Positions 18,257 to 26,673 of a stretch of DNA of 64,000 bases are shown here, piece by piece. The DNA is taken from positions 51,259-115,258 of the forward strand of contig DATKRB010000048.1 of the NCBI GenBank assembly GCA_035532415.1, written 5' to 3'. Numbering within the stretch: the first letter of the stretch is position 1; each line of letters opens with the position of its first letter. A program made the translations under genes and the position numbers. The DNA comes from DATKRB01 sp035532415 (GTDB lineage: Bacteria > Actinomycetota > Acidimicrobiia > Acidimicrobiales > RAAP-2). The notes beneath the pieces are model-generated. The model was not told where the DNA came from, made no database searches, and saw only the letters and a list, made by a program, of their open reading frames with translations.

Positions 18257-19238
18257 TGAGCAGCTCGGCGACCATGGAGGTGAAGTAGGTGAGCACGAAG
18301 TCGGCACCGGCCCGCTTGATCGCGGTGAGCTGCTCGAGAGCCATCTCGGTCCCGTCGATCCAGCCGAGGGCGGCGGCCGCCTGCACCATGGCGTACTCCC
18401 CGCTCACGTGATAAGCGGCCACGGGGACCTCGACGGCCCGCCGGACGTCGGCGATGACGTCGAGGTAGGCGAGCGCCGGCTTGACCATCACCGCGTCGGC
18501 GCCCTCCGCCACGTCGAGGGCGACCTCGGCCAGGGCCTCACGCCGGTTCGGCGGGTCCTGCTGGTAGCCGCGGCGGTCACCGCCCTCGGCGATGGAGACC
18601 GACACGGCCTCGCGGAACGGCCCGTACGCGGCCGAGGCGTACTTGGCCGCGTACGCCAGGATCGCCCTCTCCTCGTGGCCCTCCCCGTCGAGCGCTTCCC
18701 GAATGGCCGCCACCTGCCCGTCCATCATGCCGCTCGGCGCGACCACGTCGGCCCCCGCCCGGGCCTGTGCCAGGGCCACCCGCTGGTACAGCTCGAGGGT
18801 GGCGTCGTTGTCGACCGACCCGTCACGACGCAGGATCCCGCAATGGCCGTGGTCGGTGTACTCGTCGAGGCAGAGGTCGGCGATCAGCACCAGCTCGTCG
18901 CCGGTGCCGGATCGCACCTCCGACAGGGCTCGCTGCACCACGCCGTCGGGGTCCCACGCTCCCGAGCCCGAGGAGTCCTTCTCCGCGGGGACCCCGAAGA
19001 GCACCACGCCGGGCACGCCGAGCGAGGCCAGCCGCTTCACCTCGGCGACGAGCGAGGGGACGGTGTGCTGCACCTGCCCGGGCAGCGACCCGATCTGTGC
19101 GGGCTCCTCGATCCCCTCGCGGACGAACAGCGGGGCGACCAGGTCGTCGACGGAGAGCCGGGTCTCCGCCACCAGGCGGCGCAGGGCCGGCGTCCGTCGC
19201 ATCCGTCGCATCCGTCGGGCGGGGAAGGCGGGAGGCAT
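18249..19238 (-). CDS. hemB: Delta-aminolevulinic acid dehydratase (porphobilinogen synthase)
   Basis: Condenses two 5-aminolevulinates to porphobilinogen, 329 aa. Schiff-base lysines are seen in AILAYAAKYASAAYGPFR and VMVKPALAYLD. The metal region reads DLCLDEYTDHGHCG, so two of the three cysteines of the classical zinc site are present and the middle one is Asp. The start begins 11 nt after the cobA/hemD stop. A TAGGCT box 8 nt upstream of the ATG could be an internal leaderless promoter. A short 9-bp tandem repeat encodes RMRRMRR at the N-terminus. Confidence 0.96.
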   Translation of the reverse strand: MPPAFPARRMRRMRRTPALRRLVAETRLSVDDLVAPLFVREGIEEPAQIGSLPGQVQHTVPSLVAEVKRLASLGVPGVVLFGVPAEKDSSGSGAWDPDGVVQRALSEVRSGTGDELVLIADLCLDEYTDHGHCGILRRDGSVDNDATLELYQRVALAQARAGADVVAPSGMMDGQVAAIREALDGEGHEERAILAYAAKYASAAYGPFREAVSVSIAEGGDRRGYQQDPPNRREALAEVALDVAEGADAVMVKPALAYLDVIADVRRAVEVPVAAYHVSGEYAMVQAAAALGWIDGTEMALEQLTAIKRAGADFVLTYFTSMVAELLNG

Positions 19239-19249
19239 GGCAGATCAGC

Positions 19250-20809
19250 CTAACGGGGCGCTCGGCGGGCGGGCGGCGAGGAAGCGTCGCCCTTGCCGCC
19301 CGCACGGGCGGCGAACGCGGCCGCCAGAACCGACACGAGGTCCGTTGCCGAGGGGCTGGGCGACACGAGCACCGAGGGGAACCCGCCCGCCCGAGCCGCC
19401 TCCGCGGTGAACGGCCCGATGCAGGCTGCCACCGGGGGCACGGCGAGGCGTCGGCCGGCGGCGTCGCGCGCACCGAGGTAGGCGGCGACCGCCGAGGGTG
19501 ACGCAAAGGTGACGGCGTCGGCCGTCGCCAGGTCGGTGGCGGTGCCGGCCTCTGGTCCCGCCGCCGCCACCGTCCGGTACGCGACCACCTCGTCGACCTG
19601 CCAGCCGCGCGCCCTCAGCCCCTGCGGCAGGGTCTCTCGCGCTGCGGCCGCGCGAGGAAAGAGCACCCTGCCTCCCGCGGGCGGATCGGGGAACGCCCGC
19701 ACCAGTCCCTCGGCGTCGGCGTGGCCGGGAACGAGGTCGGCCACCAGGCGGTGGCGCTCGAGCGCCCGCGCCGTCGCGCGACCGACGGCGGCGAGCTTGG
19801 CCTGACCGAACGCCCGGCCGTCGCGCAGGAGCGGCACGAAGTGGTGCACCGCGTTGGGGGAGGTGAACGCCACCCACTGGTACCCGCCCACCCCCACGGC
19901 GGCGTCGCGCGCGGCGGCCCCGCCGTCCTCGGGCCCGACGACCTCGATGACCGGCAGCTCCACCACCCGCGCTCCCGACCCGGCCAACGCCGCGACCAGC
20001 TCTCCCGCCTGCCCCCGGGGACGGGTCACCACCACCGTCCGACCCGCCAGCGCCCCGTCGCCGTGCCACGTCAGGTCGAGGGCGGCAACCGGTCCCACGA
20101 CGATCACCGAGGGCGAGCCCATCGCCACGTCCCCCAAGCCGGCGAGCGTCGTCCGCACGCTCCGTCGAGCCGGTGTGGTCCCCCATTCGACGACGGCGAC
20201 GGGGGTGTCGTCGGCCCTGCCGGCGGAGCGGAGACGGCGGGCGATCTCGGCACGGTTGGCCATCCCCATGAGGATCACGATCGTCCCCCCGGCCTTGGCC
20301 AACGATTCCCAGTCGACCCCGCCCGGAGCAGTCGCTCCGCCGACATGGCCCGTCACCACGGTGACCGAGGTGGACAGACCTCGGTGGGTCACCGGCACGC
20401 CGGCGGACGCAGGTACCGCCACCGCCGAGGTGACACCCGGCACGACCTCCCAGCGGACTCCCGCGCTCCTGAGCGCCTCAACCTCCTCGCCGCCCCGCCC
20501 GAACACGAAGGGATCGCCACCCTTCAACCGCACCACCGTCTGGCCTCGCCGGCCGCGCTCCACGAGCAGGGCATTGATCTCGGCCTGGCGCCCCGTCCCG
20601 CCCGTCGGCGCCGTCACTCCGGGTGCGACCGGCCCGCCCGGGCCCTTCCCCGCGTCGATCCGTTCGGCCCACGGGGCGGCAAGTTGCAGGATCGACGGGT
20701 CGACCAGGCGGTCGTGAACCACGACGTCGGCGATCGCCAGGAGCTCGGCTCCCCGGCGGGTCAGGAGCCCGGGGTCCCCCGGGCCGGCGCCCACCAGGTA
20801 GACGGTCAC
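19250..20809 (-). CDS. cobA-hemD: Fused uroporphyrinogen-III methyltransferase / uroporphyrinogen-III synthase
   Basis: Two-domain fusion, 519 aa. Residues 1 to about 245 are an SUMT/CobA domain (VYLVGAGPGDPGLLT, VVRLKGGDPFVFGRGGEE, VTGH, MGMANRAEI) that makes precorrin-2. Residues about 255-515 are a HemD domain (VVVTRPRGQAGELVAAL and later FASPSAVAAYLG) that closes the ring. Such fusions are common in actinobacteria and some Firmicutes. The GTG at 20809 overlaps the hemC stop as GTGA and starts directly with the SUMT glycine loop. Confidence 0.93.
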   Translation of the reverse strand: MTVYLVGAGPGDPGLLTRRGAELLAIADVVVHDRLVDPSILQLAAPWAERIDAGKGPGGPVAPGVTAPTGGTGRQAEINALLVERGRRGQTVVRLKGGDPFVFGRGGEEVEALRSAGVRWEVVPGVTSAVAVPASAGVPVTHRGLSTSVTVVTGHVGGATAPGGVDWESLAKAGGTIVILMGMANRAEIARRLRSAGRADDTPVAVVEWGTTPARRSVRTTLAGLGDVAMGSPSVIVVGPVAALDLTWHGDGALAGRTVVVTRPRGQAGELVAALAGSGARVVELPVIEVVGPEDGGAAARDAAVGVGGYQWVAFTSPNAVHHFVPLLRDGRAFGQAKLAAVGRATARALERHRLVADLVPGHADAEGLVRAFPDPPAGGRVLFPRAAAARETLPQGLRARGWQVDEVVAYRTVAAAGPEAGTATDLATADAVTFASPSAVAAYLGARDAAGRRLAVPPVAACIGPFTAEAARAGGFPSVLVSPSPSATDLVSVLAAAFAARAGGKGDASSPPARRAPR

Positions 20810-21807
20810 GCCTGCGAGCGGGTGGAGGGACCTCCGCCCTGCCACCAGGCCGGCCCGGCGATGGAGCTGCCCCCGCACTCGTCGAGGAGCTGCGCGGCCA
20901 GCGCCACCCCGAGCGAGCGGGGATCGTGCCCGCAGCGGTGGGCGCGGACCAGCACCCGGCCGTCGGCGCTGGCCATCATGGCGTGAAGCCGGATCTCACC
21001 GGTGGTGGCGGGCGCCGGCTCGGCCCAGGCCCCGATCGGCTCGGCCCAGGCCCCGATCGGCTCGGTGCAGCTCCCACCGACGGCCGCGAGCAGCGCCCGC
21101 TCGGCGTCGAGCGCCCTATGGGACGCCTCGTCGTCCACTGCGGCGAGCAGGCCGACCGGCCCGTCGAGGTCACGCCGGCACTCGAGCGCCAGGGCCCCCT
21201 GACCCACCTGGGGCAGCAGAACCGCCGGGGAGAGGACCTCGGTGGCCAGGTCCGACCGCCCGAGCCGGTCGAGGGCCGCCTGGGCCACCACCACCGCGTG
21301 GACGGTCCCGTCCGTGGCCCGGGCGAAACGGGTCGCCATGTTGCCCCGCAGCTCCACGAACGTGAGGTCCGGCCGGACGTTGGCGAGCTGGGCGCGCCGC
21401 CGGGCCGAACCGGTGGCCACCCGGCCGCCGGGGGCGAGGTCGGCCAAGCGGCTCCCGACCAGCGCGTCCCGGGGATCGGCGCGAGGGGGAACGGCGCCGA
21501 TGACCAGTTCCTCGGGCGAGACGGACGGAAGGTCCTTGGCCGAGTGGACCGCGACATCCGCACGGCCCTCGAGCACGGCCGCCTGCACCTCCTTCACGAA
21601 CACGCCCTGGCCCCCGATGCGGTCGAGCGGCACGTCGGCCAGCCGGTCACCGCGGGTCTGAACGACGACCACCTCCACGGCGAGGCCGGGGGACGCACCG
21701 GCGAGGAGGGAGGACACCAGCTCGGTCTGTCTCCGGGCCAGGGGCGAACCTCTGGTGGCAAGACGCAGCGGCCGGTCCGACGGCCAGAGATGCTGCTCGG
21801 AGGCCAC
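20806..21807 (-). CDS. hemC: Porphobilinogen deaminase (hydroxymethylbilane synthase)
   Basis: Polymerises four porphobilinogens on a dipyrromethane cofactor, 333 aa. Motifs are LATRGSPLARRQ, GGQGVFVKEV, VHSAKDLP, GTGSARRRAQL-like and GGSCTEPIGAW, whose Cys (about residue 247) binds the cofactor. Immediately after it, seven residues EPIGAWA are exactly duplicated by a 21-nt tandem DNA repeat. GTG at 21807 begins 5 nt after the hemA stop with TAGGGA upstream; the open frame extends further but without family similarity. Confidence 0.93.
   Translation of the reverse strand: MASEQHLWPSDRPLRLATRGSPLARRQTELVSSLLAGASPGLAVEVVVVQTRGDRLADVPLDRIGGQGVFVKEVQAAVLEGRADVAVHSAKDLPSVSPEELVIGAVPPRADPRDALVGSRLADLAPGGRVATGSARRRAQLANVRPDLTFVELRGNMATRFARATDGTVHAVVVAQAALDRLGRSDLATEVLSPAVLLPQVGQGALALECRRDLDGPVGLLAAVDDEASHRALDAERALLAAVGGSCTEPIGAWAEPIGAWAEPAPATTGEIRLHAMMASADGRVLVRAHRCGHDPRSLGVALAAQLLDECGGSSIAGPAWWQGGGPSTRSQA
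21017..21058. repeat. Exact 21-bp tandem duplication inside hemC
   Basis: Two identical 21-bp copies (21017-21037 and 21038-21058) lie within the hemC coding frame and encode the duplicated heptapeptide EPIGAWA just after the cofactor-binding Cys. Confidence 0.95.
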
Positions 21808-21812
21808 GGTCC

Positions 21813-23096
21813 CTACAGGTCGAAGAGGATGCGCAGCGCCTCCACCAGACGCTCGCCGCGGGGGGTTCCGGCCGACTGCTTCAACAGGAGCGTCGGCTCG
21901 TGGACCAGCTTGGCCAGCACCGACCGGGTCACCGAGTCGATCCGGGACCAATCGGCGTCCGAGAGGTCCCCGAAGCTGCCGCGTCGTCGCTCGAGCTCGG
22001 CGACCCGGACCTCCTCCAACCGGGAGCGGAGGGCCGCCACCACCGGTGCGGCCCCGCGGGCGCGGCTCGCCTCGCGATAGCGCTCCACCTCTTCGGTCAC
22101 GATCTCGCGGGCCTGCTCGGTCTCGGCCAGGCGCTCGCGCAGAACCAGATCGACCGAGGTCCGCAGGTCCTCCATGTCGACCAGGGTCACGTCGGGCAGC
22201 GCTCCGAGTTGCGGCTCGACGTTGCGCGGGACTCCGAGGTCGACGATCAGCAACGGCCCCCTGCCGCCGGGCCGGCCGGCGAGCAGCCGATCGGCACCGA
22301 GGATGGGCGAGGCGCCCTCCACCGCGGTGAAGGCCACGTCGGAGGAGGCCAGCAGGTCGTGGAGGCCACCGAGGCCCTCGGCCCGCACCTTCACGTCGCT
22401 CGGCACGCCGGCCACCACCTCCTCGGCCCGGTGGAGGCTGCGATTGGCGATCACGACCTCCGCCGGCCGCTTCCCCTCGGGCCTGGTGACGAGCGCGCTC
22501 AGCAGACCCGAGCCCATGTGCCCCGCGCCGACGACCACGATCCGGGACCCACCGAGCCCCGACGGCAGGCGGCGGTCGACCAGCTCGACCGCCGCGTGGG
22601 CGAACGAGGTCGTGCCGCGTCCGATCCCGGTCTCGGACCGGACCCGCCGGCCGGTGCGCACCGCGTGGCGGAAGAGCCCGGCCAGGACCGGGCCGCTCAC
22701 CCGCTCCTCGTTGGAGCGCTCCCAGGCCCGGCGGACCTGGCCGAGCACCTCGCTCTCGCCCACCACCGCCGACTCGAGCCCGGAGGCCACCGCGAACAGG
22801 TGCGCGGGCACGTCCTCGTCGAACCGGATGCCCAGATAGGGCCGAAGATCGGCGACGTCCATCCCCGCCAGACCGGCGAGCAGCTCCTCCACCTCGGCCA
22901 CCGCGTCGTGAAAGCGGTCGACCACGGCGTAGACCTCGGTCCTCAGGCAGGTCGACAGGAGCACCGATTCCTGAAGGTTGCCGCAGCCGTTGAGCACTCC
23001 GAGCACCTTGTCGTGCTCGGAGCCACCGATCGCAACCTTTTCGAGCAGGCTCAACGGAGCCTGCCGGTGCTCGAGCCCCACGACGACAACGGACAC
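21813..23096 (-). CDS. hemA: Glutamyl-tRNA reductase
   Basis: First committed enzyme of the C5 haem pathway, reducing glutamyl-tRNA to glutamate-1-semialdehyde, 427 aa. It has the N-terminal VVVGLEHRQAPL and LLSTCLRTEVYAV with the catalytic Cys, GESEVLGQVRRAW, the NADPH-binding VVVGAGHMGSG and a C-terminal dimerisation helix rich in Glu/Arg. GTG at 23096 has AGGGAGG about 12 nt upstream. It follows rex on the same strand after a 183-nt gap that holds an inverted repeat and a possible -10 box. Confidence 0.96.
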   Translation of the reverse strand: MSVVVVGLEHRQAPLSLLEKVAIGGSEHDKVLGVLNGCGNLQESVLLSTCLRTEVYAVVDRFHDAVAEVEELLAGLAGMDVADLRPYLGIRFDEDVPAHLFAVASGLESAVVGESEVLGQVRRAWERSNEERVSGPVLAGLFRHAVRTGRRVRSETGIGRGTTSFAHAAVELVDRRLPSGLGGSRIVVVGAGHMGSGLLSALVTRPEGKRPAEVVIANRSLHRAEEVVAGVPSDVKVRAEGLGGLHDLLASSDVAFTAVEGASPILGADRLLAGRPGGRGPLLIVDLGVPRNVEPQLGALPDVTLVDMEDLRTSVDLVLRERLAETEQAREIVTEEVERYREASRARGAAPVVAALRSRLEEVRVAELERRRGSFGDLSDADWSRIDSVTRSVLAKLVHEPTLLLKQSAGTPRGERLVEALRILFDL

Positions 23097-23158
23097 TGGC
23101 CGGGTGCCTCCCTCGGTCGAGCCCTCCCCCCGGAGCAGCAGCCGATCTGCGGGGGCCG

Positions 23159-23183
23159 GTTCACGACCCCGGACGATGTGAAC
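23159..23183. promoter_or_regulatory. Inverted repeat upstream of hemA
   Basis: GTTCAC, 13 bp, GTGAAC: perfect 6-bp arms within the rex-hemA gap, about 65 bp before the hemA start. The half-sites equal those of the Rex operator core but in the opposite arrangement. A TAGGAT hexamer on the minus strand at 23216-23211 could be a -10 box just upstream. Confidence 0.4.
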
Positions 23184-23279
23184 GGGACGGAGATCCGCCC
23201 AGCTCTTCGTATCCTAGAGTCTTGCCGGCCATTCCCACCATCGGCTCCCCGGGGGAAGGTCACCGGCCGACCCGTCGGC

Positions 23280-24044
23280 TCACCCCGGGCCGCGGCGACC
23301 GGGCCCGGGCCAACCTGCGCCGCCCCCGCCGCCCCCGCCGCCCCCGCCGGCCACGCCGACGGAGCGGAGGAGCGGGATCGGCTCCGCCCGATCGTCGGAG
23401 CGGCGGGACTGGTAGAAGCTCATGACCTGCAGCTCTATCGAGAGGTCGACGTAGCGGAGCAGGACGTCGGCGGGAACGGTCAGCACGGTCGGCGCGAAGT
23501 TGAGGATGGAGCGGACGCCGATGGCGACCAACCCGTCGGTCACCGGCTGGGCCGCCTCGGCGGGCGTGGCGACGACCCCGATGGCGGGCACCTCGGACCC
23601 GACCAGCGCCCCCAGCGCCCCGATGTCCTGCACCACGGCCGGACCGACCCGGGTGCCGATCACCGCCGGGTCCGCGTCGAAGAGCGCGGCGATCCGGAAC
23701 CCGTGCGACGAGAATCCCTCGGAGTTCACCAGCGCCCGGCCGAGATTGCCGATCCCGACGATGGCCACGGGCCAGTCGCGGTCCATCCCGAGGGCCCGGT
23801 CGATCTGCGCGAGGAGGAACGCGGTGTCGTAGCCGGTGCCCCTGGTGCCGAAGGAGCCCAGCAACGACAGGTCCTTGCGCACCTTGGCCGCGTTGATCCG
23901 GGCGAGCGAGGCGAGCTGCTCGGAGGAGACCGTCGACTGTCCGGTCCGGCAGAGGTCCGAGAGCAGCCGACGGTAGATGGGAAGACGGACCACCGTCGCC
24001 TCGGGGATCCTCCGGGGGCCGGGCTCAGTGCGCGCGTCCACCAT
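23280..24044 (-). CDS. rex: Redox-sensing transcriptional repressor Rex
   Basis: NADH/NAD+-sensing winged-helix repressor, 254 aa. The N-terminal DNA-binding domain contains LPIYRRLLSDL and VSSEQLASLARINAAKVRKDLSLLGSFGTRGTGY (split here only by reading); the Rossmann domain begins VAIVGIGNLGRAL. The C-terminal 20 residues form a polyglycine/Pro tail encoded by a 9-bp DNA repeat (about 23320-23349), unusual for Rex. Rex next to hemA is a known actinobacterial arrangement. The start is supported by a leaderless box, TACGCT, 7 nt upstream. Confidence 0.95.
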   Translation of the reverse strand: MVDARTEPGPRRIPEATVVRLPIYRRLLSDLCRTGQSTVSSEQLASLARINAAKVRKDLSLLGSFGTRGTGYDTAFLLAQIDRALGMDRDWPVAIVGIGNLGRALVNSEGFSSHGFRIAALFDADPAVIGTRVGPAVVQDIGALGALVGSEVPAIGVVATPAEAAQPVTDGLVAIGVRSILNFAPTVLTVPADVLLRYVDLSIELQVMSFYQSRRSDDRAEPIPLLRSVGVAGGGGGGGGGGAGWPGPGRRGPG

Positions 24045-24057
24045 GCCCCCGAGCGTA
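24042..24057 (-). promoter_or_regulatory. Leaderless-type -10 box before rex
   Basis: On the minus strand TACGCT (24057-24052) is followed by 7 nt and the ATG at 24044. It is the likely main promoter of the rex-hem gene run. Confidence 0.5.
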
Positions 24058-24092
24058 GTGACGGGCCCCCTCGGTCCACCTGGCGGGGCGCG

Positions 24093-25031
24093 TCACCACG
24101 AGAGATCGAGCAGGTCCCCCACCCCGAGATCGAGCACCATGGCGGCCGACCTCTCGCGGGCGACGAGGGACAGGTGGCCGTCGGCGTCCGCCATCAGGCC
24201 GAGCTCCCCGCCCGCCAGGTCGGCGAAGGTGCGGACCGTCCGCAGGTCGACCGGACCGCTCGCGGCCGTCCGGCCGGGCACCAACTCCACGTGGGACTCC
24301 AACGGAAGCGAGGCGGCCAGCCCGTGGTCGACGGCGACCGACGTCTTGACGTTGCCGAAGTGGTCCACCGCGGTGACCTCGGCCCGGATGCACCGCCGTC
24401 CGTCGGGCAGGACCCCGCGCTCGTCCACCGGCGGCGGCAGCCGCACCAGCGCCGCGGGATCGATCCGGGTGCCCAGATCGTCCGCCGAGGCTCCGCTGCA
24501 GAGCGCTGCGGCGGCCGGGGCGAACAGGTCGCGGCCGTCGAAGCTGACCGGGCCGGACCACTGCCGTACCGCGCCGGGGCCCCCCGTGACCGGACCGCCG
24601 GTCCCCTCCAGCGCGTCGCGGTCGAGGGCCCCGGGGCCTACCTCCCGTCGCCCGGGCCATCGGGCCGGGTGAACCAGCTCGACCGCCAGCTCCACCGGTC
24701 CCGCCGCGTCGGCGGCCGCCATGAGGAGGCCGTTGTCGGGACCGACGAGCCAGCGGTGCCCGACCTCGTCGGGCACCCGCACGGCGACACCACGGCGGCC
24801 CCCGCCGACGCCGGGGTCGACGACACCGAGCACCACGCCCGGCCCGAGCCGGGGGAGCACCCGGGCCAGCATCCAGCCACCACCACGCACGTCGAACGGC
24901 TGCAGCCCGTGGGTCAGGTCGACGACCGTGGCGTGCGGGGCGTGCCGGCGGATGGCGGCATGGACCACGCCCACGAACTCGTCGCGCAAGCCGTAGTCCG
25001 AGAAGAAGTAGACGGCGTCGGGCGACGACAC
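24093..25031 (-). CDS. SAM hydroxide adenosyltransferase (DUF62 family)
   Basis: Family that splits S-adenosylmethionine to adenosine and methionine using hydroxide, related to the chlorinase/fluorinase; 312 aa. Visible markers are FFSDYGLRDEFVGVVHAAIRR, VVDLTHGLQPFDVRGGGWML, VVDPGVGGGRRGVAV and the C-terminal AVDHFGNVKTSV. GTG at 25031 (VSSPDAVYFFSDYG) is chosen because the longer frame would overlap the upstream gene by 32 nt. It is co-directional with the HTH gene and proC. Confidence 0.88.
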   Translation of the reverse strand: MSSPDAVYFFSDYGLRDEFVGVVHAAIRRHAPHATVVDLTHGLQPFDVRGGGWMLARVLPRLGPGVVLGVVDPGVGGGRRGVAVRVPDEVGHRWLVGPDNGLLMAAADAAGPVELAVELVHPARWPGRREVGPGALDRDALEGTGGPVTGGPGAVRQWSGPVSFDGRDLFAPAAAALCSGASADDLGTRIDPAALVRLPPPVDERGVLPDGRRCIRAEVTAVDHFGNVKTSVAVDHGLAASLPLESHVELVPGRTAASGPVDLRTVRTFADLAGGELGLMADADGHLSLVARERSAAMVLDLGVGDLLDLSW

Positions 25032-25050
25032 CGGAGGATCCCGACGACCC

Positions 25051-25278
25051 TCAACCGGCCCTGGTGAGCTGCCCGGCCACATACCGGTCGAGATCCTCCT
25101 CGCGCAGGCGGAACGACCGACCGACCCGTACGGCGGGAAGCTGTCCGGTATTGATGAGCCGGTAGACGGTCATCGTCGAGACCCGCAGCACCCTCGCCAC
25201 CTCGCCGACCGTCAAGAACCGGGTATGTGCCGTGTCGAGTCCCTGGGTCATCGCTGGTGGCTCCTCTTCCGCGAGCAA
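25051..25278 (-). CDS. Excisionase-family helix-turn-helix protein
   Basis: Small DNA-binding protein (75 aa, or 66 aa from the ATG at 25251). LTVGEVARVLRVSTMTVYRL followed by INTGQLPAVRVGRSFRL is a MerR-like winged helix of the excisionase/BldC type. A homologous small gene sits next to proC in mycobacteria (Rv0500A), so the pairing is conserved. It probably acts as a transcription factor rather than a phage excisionase, as no integrase is near. Confidence 0.85.
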   Translation of the reverse strand: MLAEEEPPAMTQGLDTAHTRFLTVGEVARVLRVSTMTVYRLINTGQLPAVRVGRSFRLREEDLDRYVAGQLTRAG

Positions 25279-25325
25279 GGACTGTACGCCTTCGGCGCCC
25301 CCGAAGAAAGCGGAAACCGGTCCGG

Positions 25326-26132
25326 TCAGCGAGCCAGGTTCCGGGCCCTCTCGGTCGCGGCGAGGACGGCCTCGAGGATGGCCGAGCGGACCGCCCGGGA
25401 CTCGAGCACCCGGAGGCCCGCGGCCGTGGTCCCCCCGGGCGACGTCACGGCGGCCCTCAGCGCCTCGGGCGCCTCTCCGGAGCTCGCGAGGAGCATCGCC
25501 GAGCCGAGGAGGGTCTCGACCGTCAGGGTTCGGCTCAGGTCACGCGTCATCCCGGCGAGGACCCCGGCCTCAATGAGCGCCTCGGCGATCAGGAAGACGT
25601 AGGCGGGGCCCGATCCCGACAAGCCGGTGACGGCGTTGAGCTGGCGCTCGGGCACGCGCACGACCTTCCCGATGGCGGCGGCGATCCCCTCCGCCCAGTC
25701 GAGGTCCTCGGACCGGGCGTTGGCGCCGCCCGACAGCGCGGTCATGCCCGCTCCGATCAGTGCCGGCATGTTGGGCATCGCCCGCAGCACCACGGCACCG
25801 TCGGGGAGCACCGCCTCGAGCCTCGCCGCCGGCAGCCCGGCGACCACCGACAGGACCCGGGTGATCCCGACCGCGCCCAGTGCCCGGCAGGTCCCCTCGG
25901 CGGCGTCGGGCTTCACCGCCAGGACCGCGCCGCCCGCGGGGTCGACGGTCGCCGCGTCGGGCGATCCGGTGACGAGGACCCCGGGATGGGCGGCGATCAG
26001 CTCGTCCCGGCGCGCCGGGTCGATCTCGACCACCCCGAGCCGGTGCGGCTCGGCCCACCCCGCGGCCAACAACCCGGCCAGCAGGGCCGAGCCCATCCTC
26101 CCGCCTCCAACGACCAGCAGATCGACCGGCAT
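25326..26132 (-). CDS. proC: Pyrroline-5-carboxylate reductase
   Basis: Last enzyme of proline synthesis, NAD(P)H-dependent, 268 aa. The N-terminal Rossmann loop reads VVGGGRMGSALLAGLL, with AVKPDAAEGTCRAL, RAMPNMPALIGAGMTAL and the C-terminal signature VTGLSGSGPAYVFLIAEAL then TSPGGTTAAGL. A leaderless box, TAGCCT, sits 7 nt before the ATG. Confidence 0.95.
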   Translation of the reverse strand: MPVDLLVVGGGRMGSALLAGLLAAGWAEPHRLGVVEIDPARRDELIAAHPGVLVTGSPDAATVDPAGGAVLAVKPDAAEGTCRALGAVGITRVLSVVAGLPAARLEAVLPDGAVVLRAMPNMPALIGAGMTALSGGANARSEDLDWAEGIAAAIGKVVRVPERQLNAVTGLSGSGPAYVFLIAEALIEAGVLAGMTRDLSRTLTVETLLGSAMLLASSGEAPEALRAAVTSPGGTTAAGLRVLESRAVRSAILEAVLAATERARNLAR

Positions 26133-26145
26133 GGCCGTGAGGCTA
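26130..26145 (-). promoter_or_regulatory. Leaderless-type -10 box before proC
   Basis: Minus-strand TAGCCT (26145-26140), 7 nt, then the ATG at 26132; no Shine-Dalgarno sequence. Confidence 0.5.
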
Positions 26146-26157
26146 GCGGCCGGCGGA

Positions 26158-26673
26158 TCAGCTGCCCGGTGCCTCGCGGCCGGGGCCCCGGCGGCGGCGC
26201 CTGTAGAGGGTCGGGTGGGCGAGGGTCATGGCCGTCGGGAAATGCTCGTCCACGTAGTGGATCGACGAGCCGACGATCCGGTCGAGCTCGTCCTCGTCCA
26301 CCGACGACGCCGGGATCCTGCCCACCAGGTAGACCGCGTCCTCGGCCCCGAGGCAGAACGACATCCCGAAGAGGCCGGCGTTGCGCCGCAGGAGGTACTC
26401 GAGCACCGCCGTCACGTTGGCATCGGGGGCCGGCATGAAATGCACCTCGTGATGGAGGGTGCGCTGGCGCAGGGTGAGCCACACCGTGATGTGCTCCTTC
26501 TCCTCGCCCCGGAGCCGCAGGTACCACCGGTGGGCCGCCGTCCGGTCGGTGACCTCCTGGCGCTCGGCGGCGACCAGCGCGCCGCCCGAAGCGAGCTCCC
26601 GGCGGAGCCAGGCGTCGACGACCGCTGCGGCGGCCGTGGCCTCGCCCTCCTCGGGCGGTCCGACCAGTGGCAG
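26158..26673 (-). CDS. YbjN domain protein (start codon unclear)
   Basis: Homologue of the small protein encoded beside mshA in actinobacteria (Rv0487 in M. tuberculosis). The conserved part includes WYLRLRGEEKEHITVWLTLR, FMPAP, LLRRNAGLFGMSF and AVYLVGRIP. Similarity continues upstream of the first GTG (26484) for about 60 residues to an in-frame TGA at 26679-26677, but that stretch holds no ATG, GTG or TTG; only CTG codons at 26673 and 26667 are available. I extend to 26673 because the upstream residues look coding. The partner and function are unknown. Confidence 0.7.
   Translation of the reverse strand: MPLVGPPEEGEATAAAAVVDAWLRRELASGGALVAAERQEVTDRTAAHRWYLRLRGEEKEHITVWLTLRQRTLHHEVHFMPAPDANVTAVLEYLLRRNAGLFGMSFCLGAEDAVYLVGRIPASSVDEDELDRIVGSSIHYVDEHFPTAMTLAHPTLYRRRRRGPGREAPGS

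Noticed and set aside
21900..25067. Plus-strand open frame of 1055 codons across hemA, rex and the DUF62 gene
   Set aside because: Antisense to three well-supported genes; no recognisable motif.
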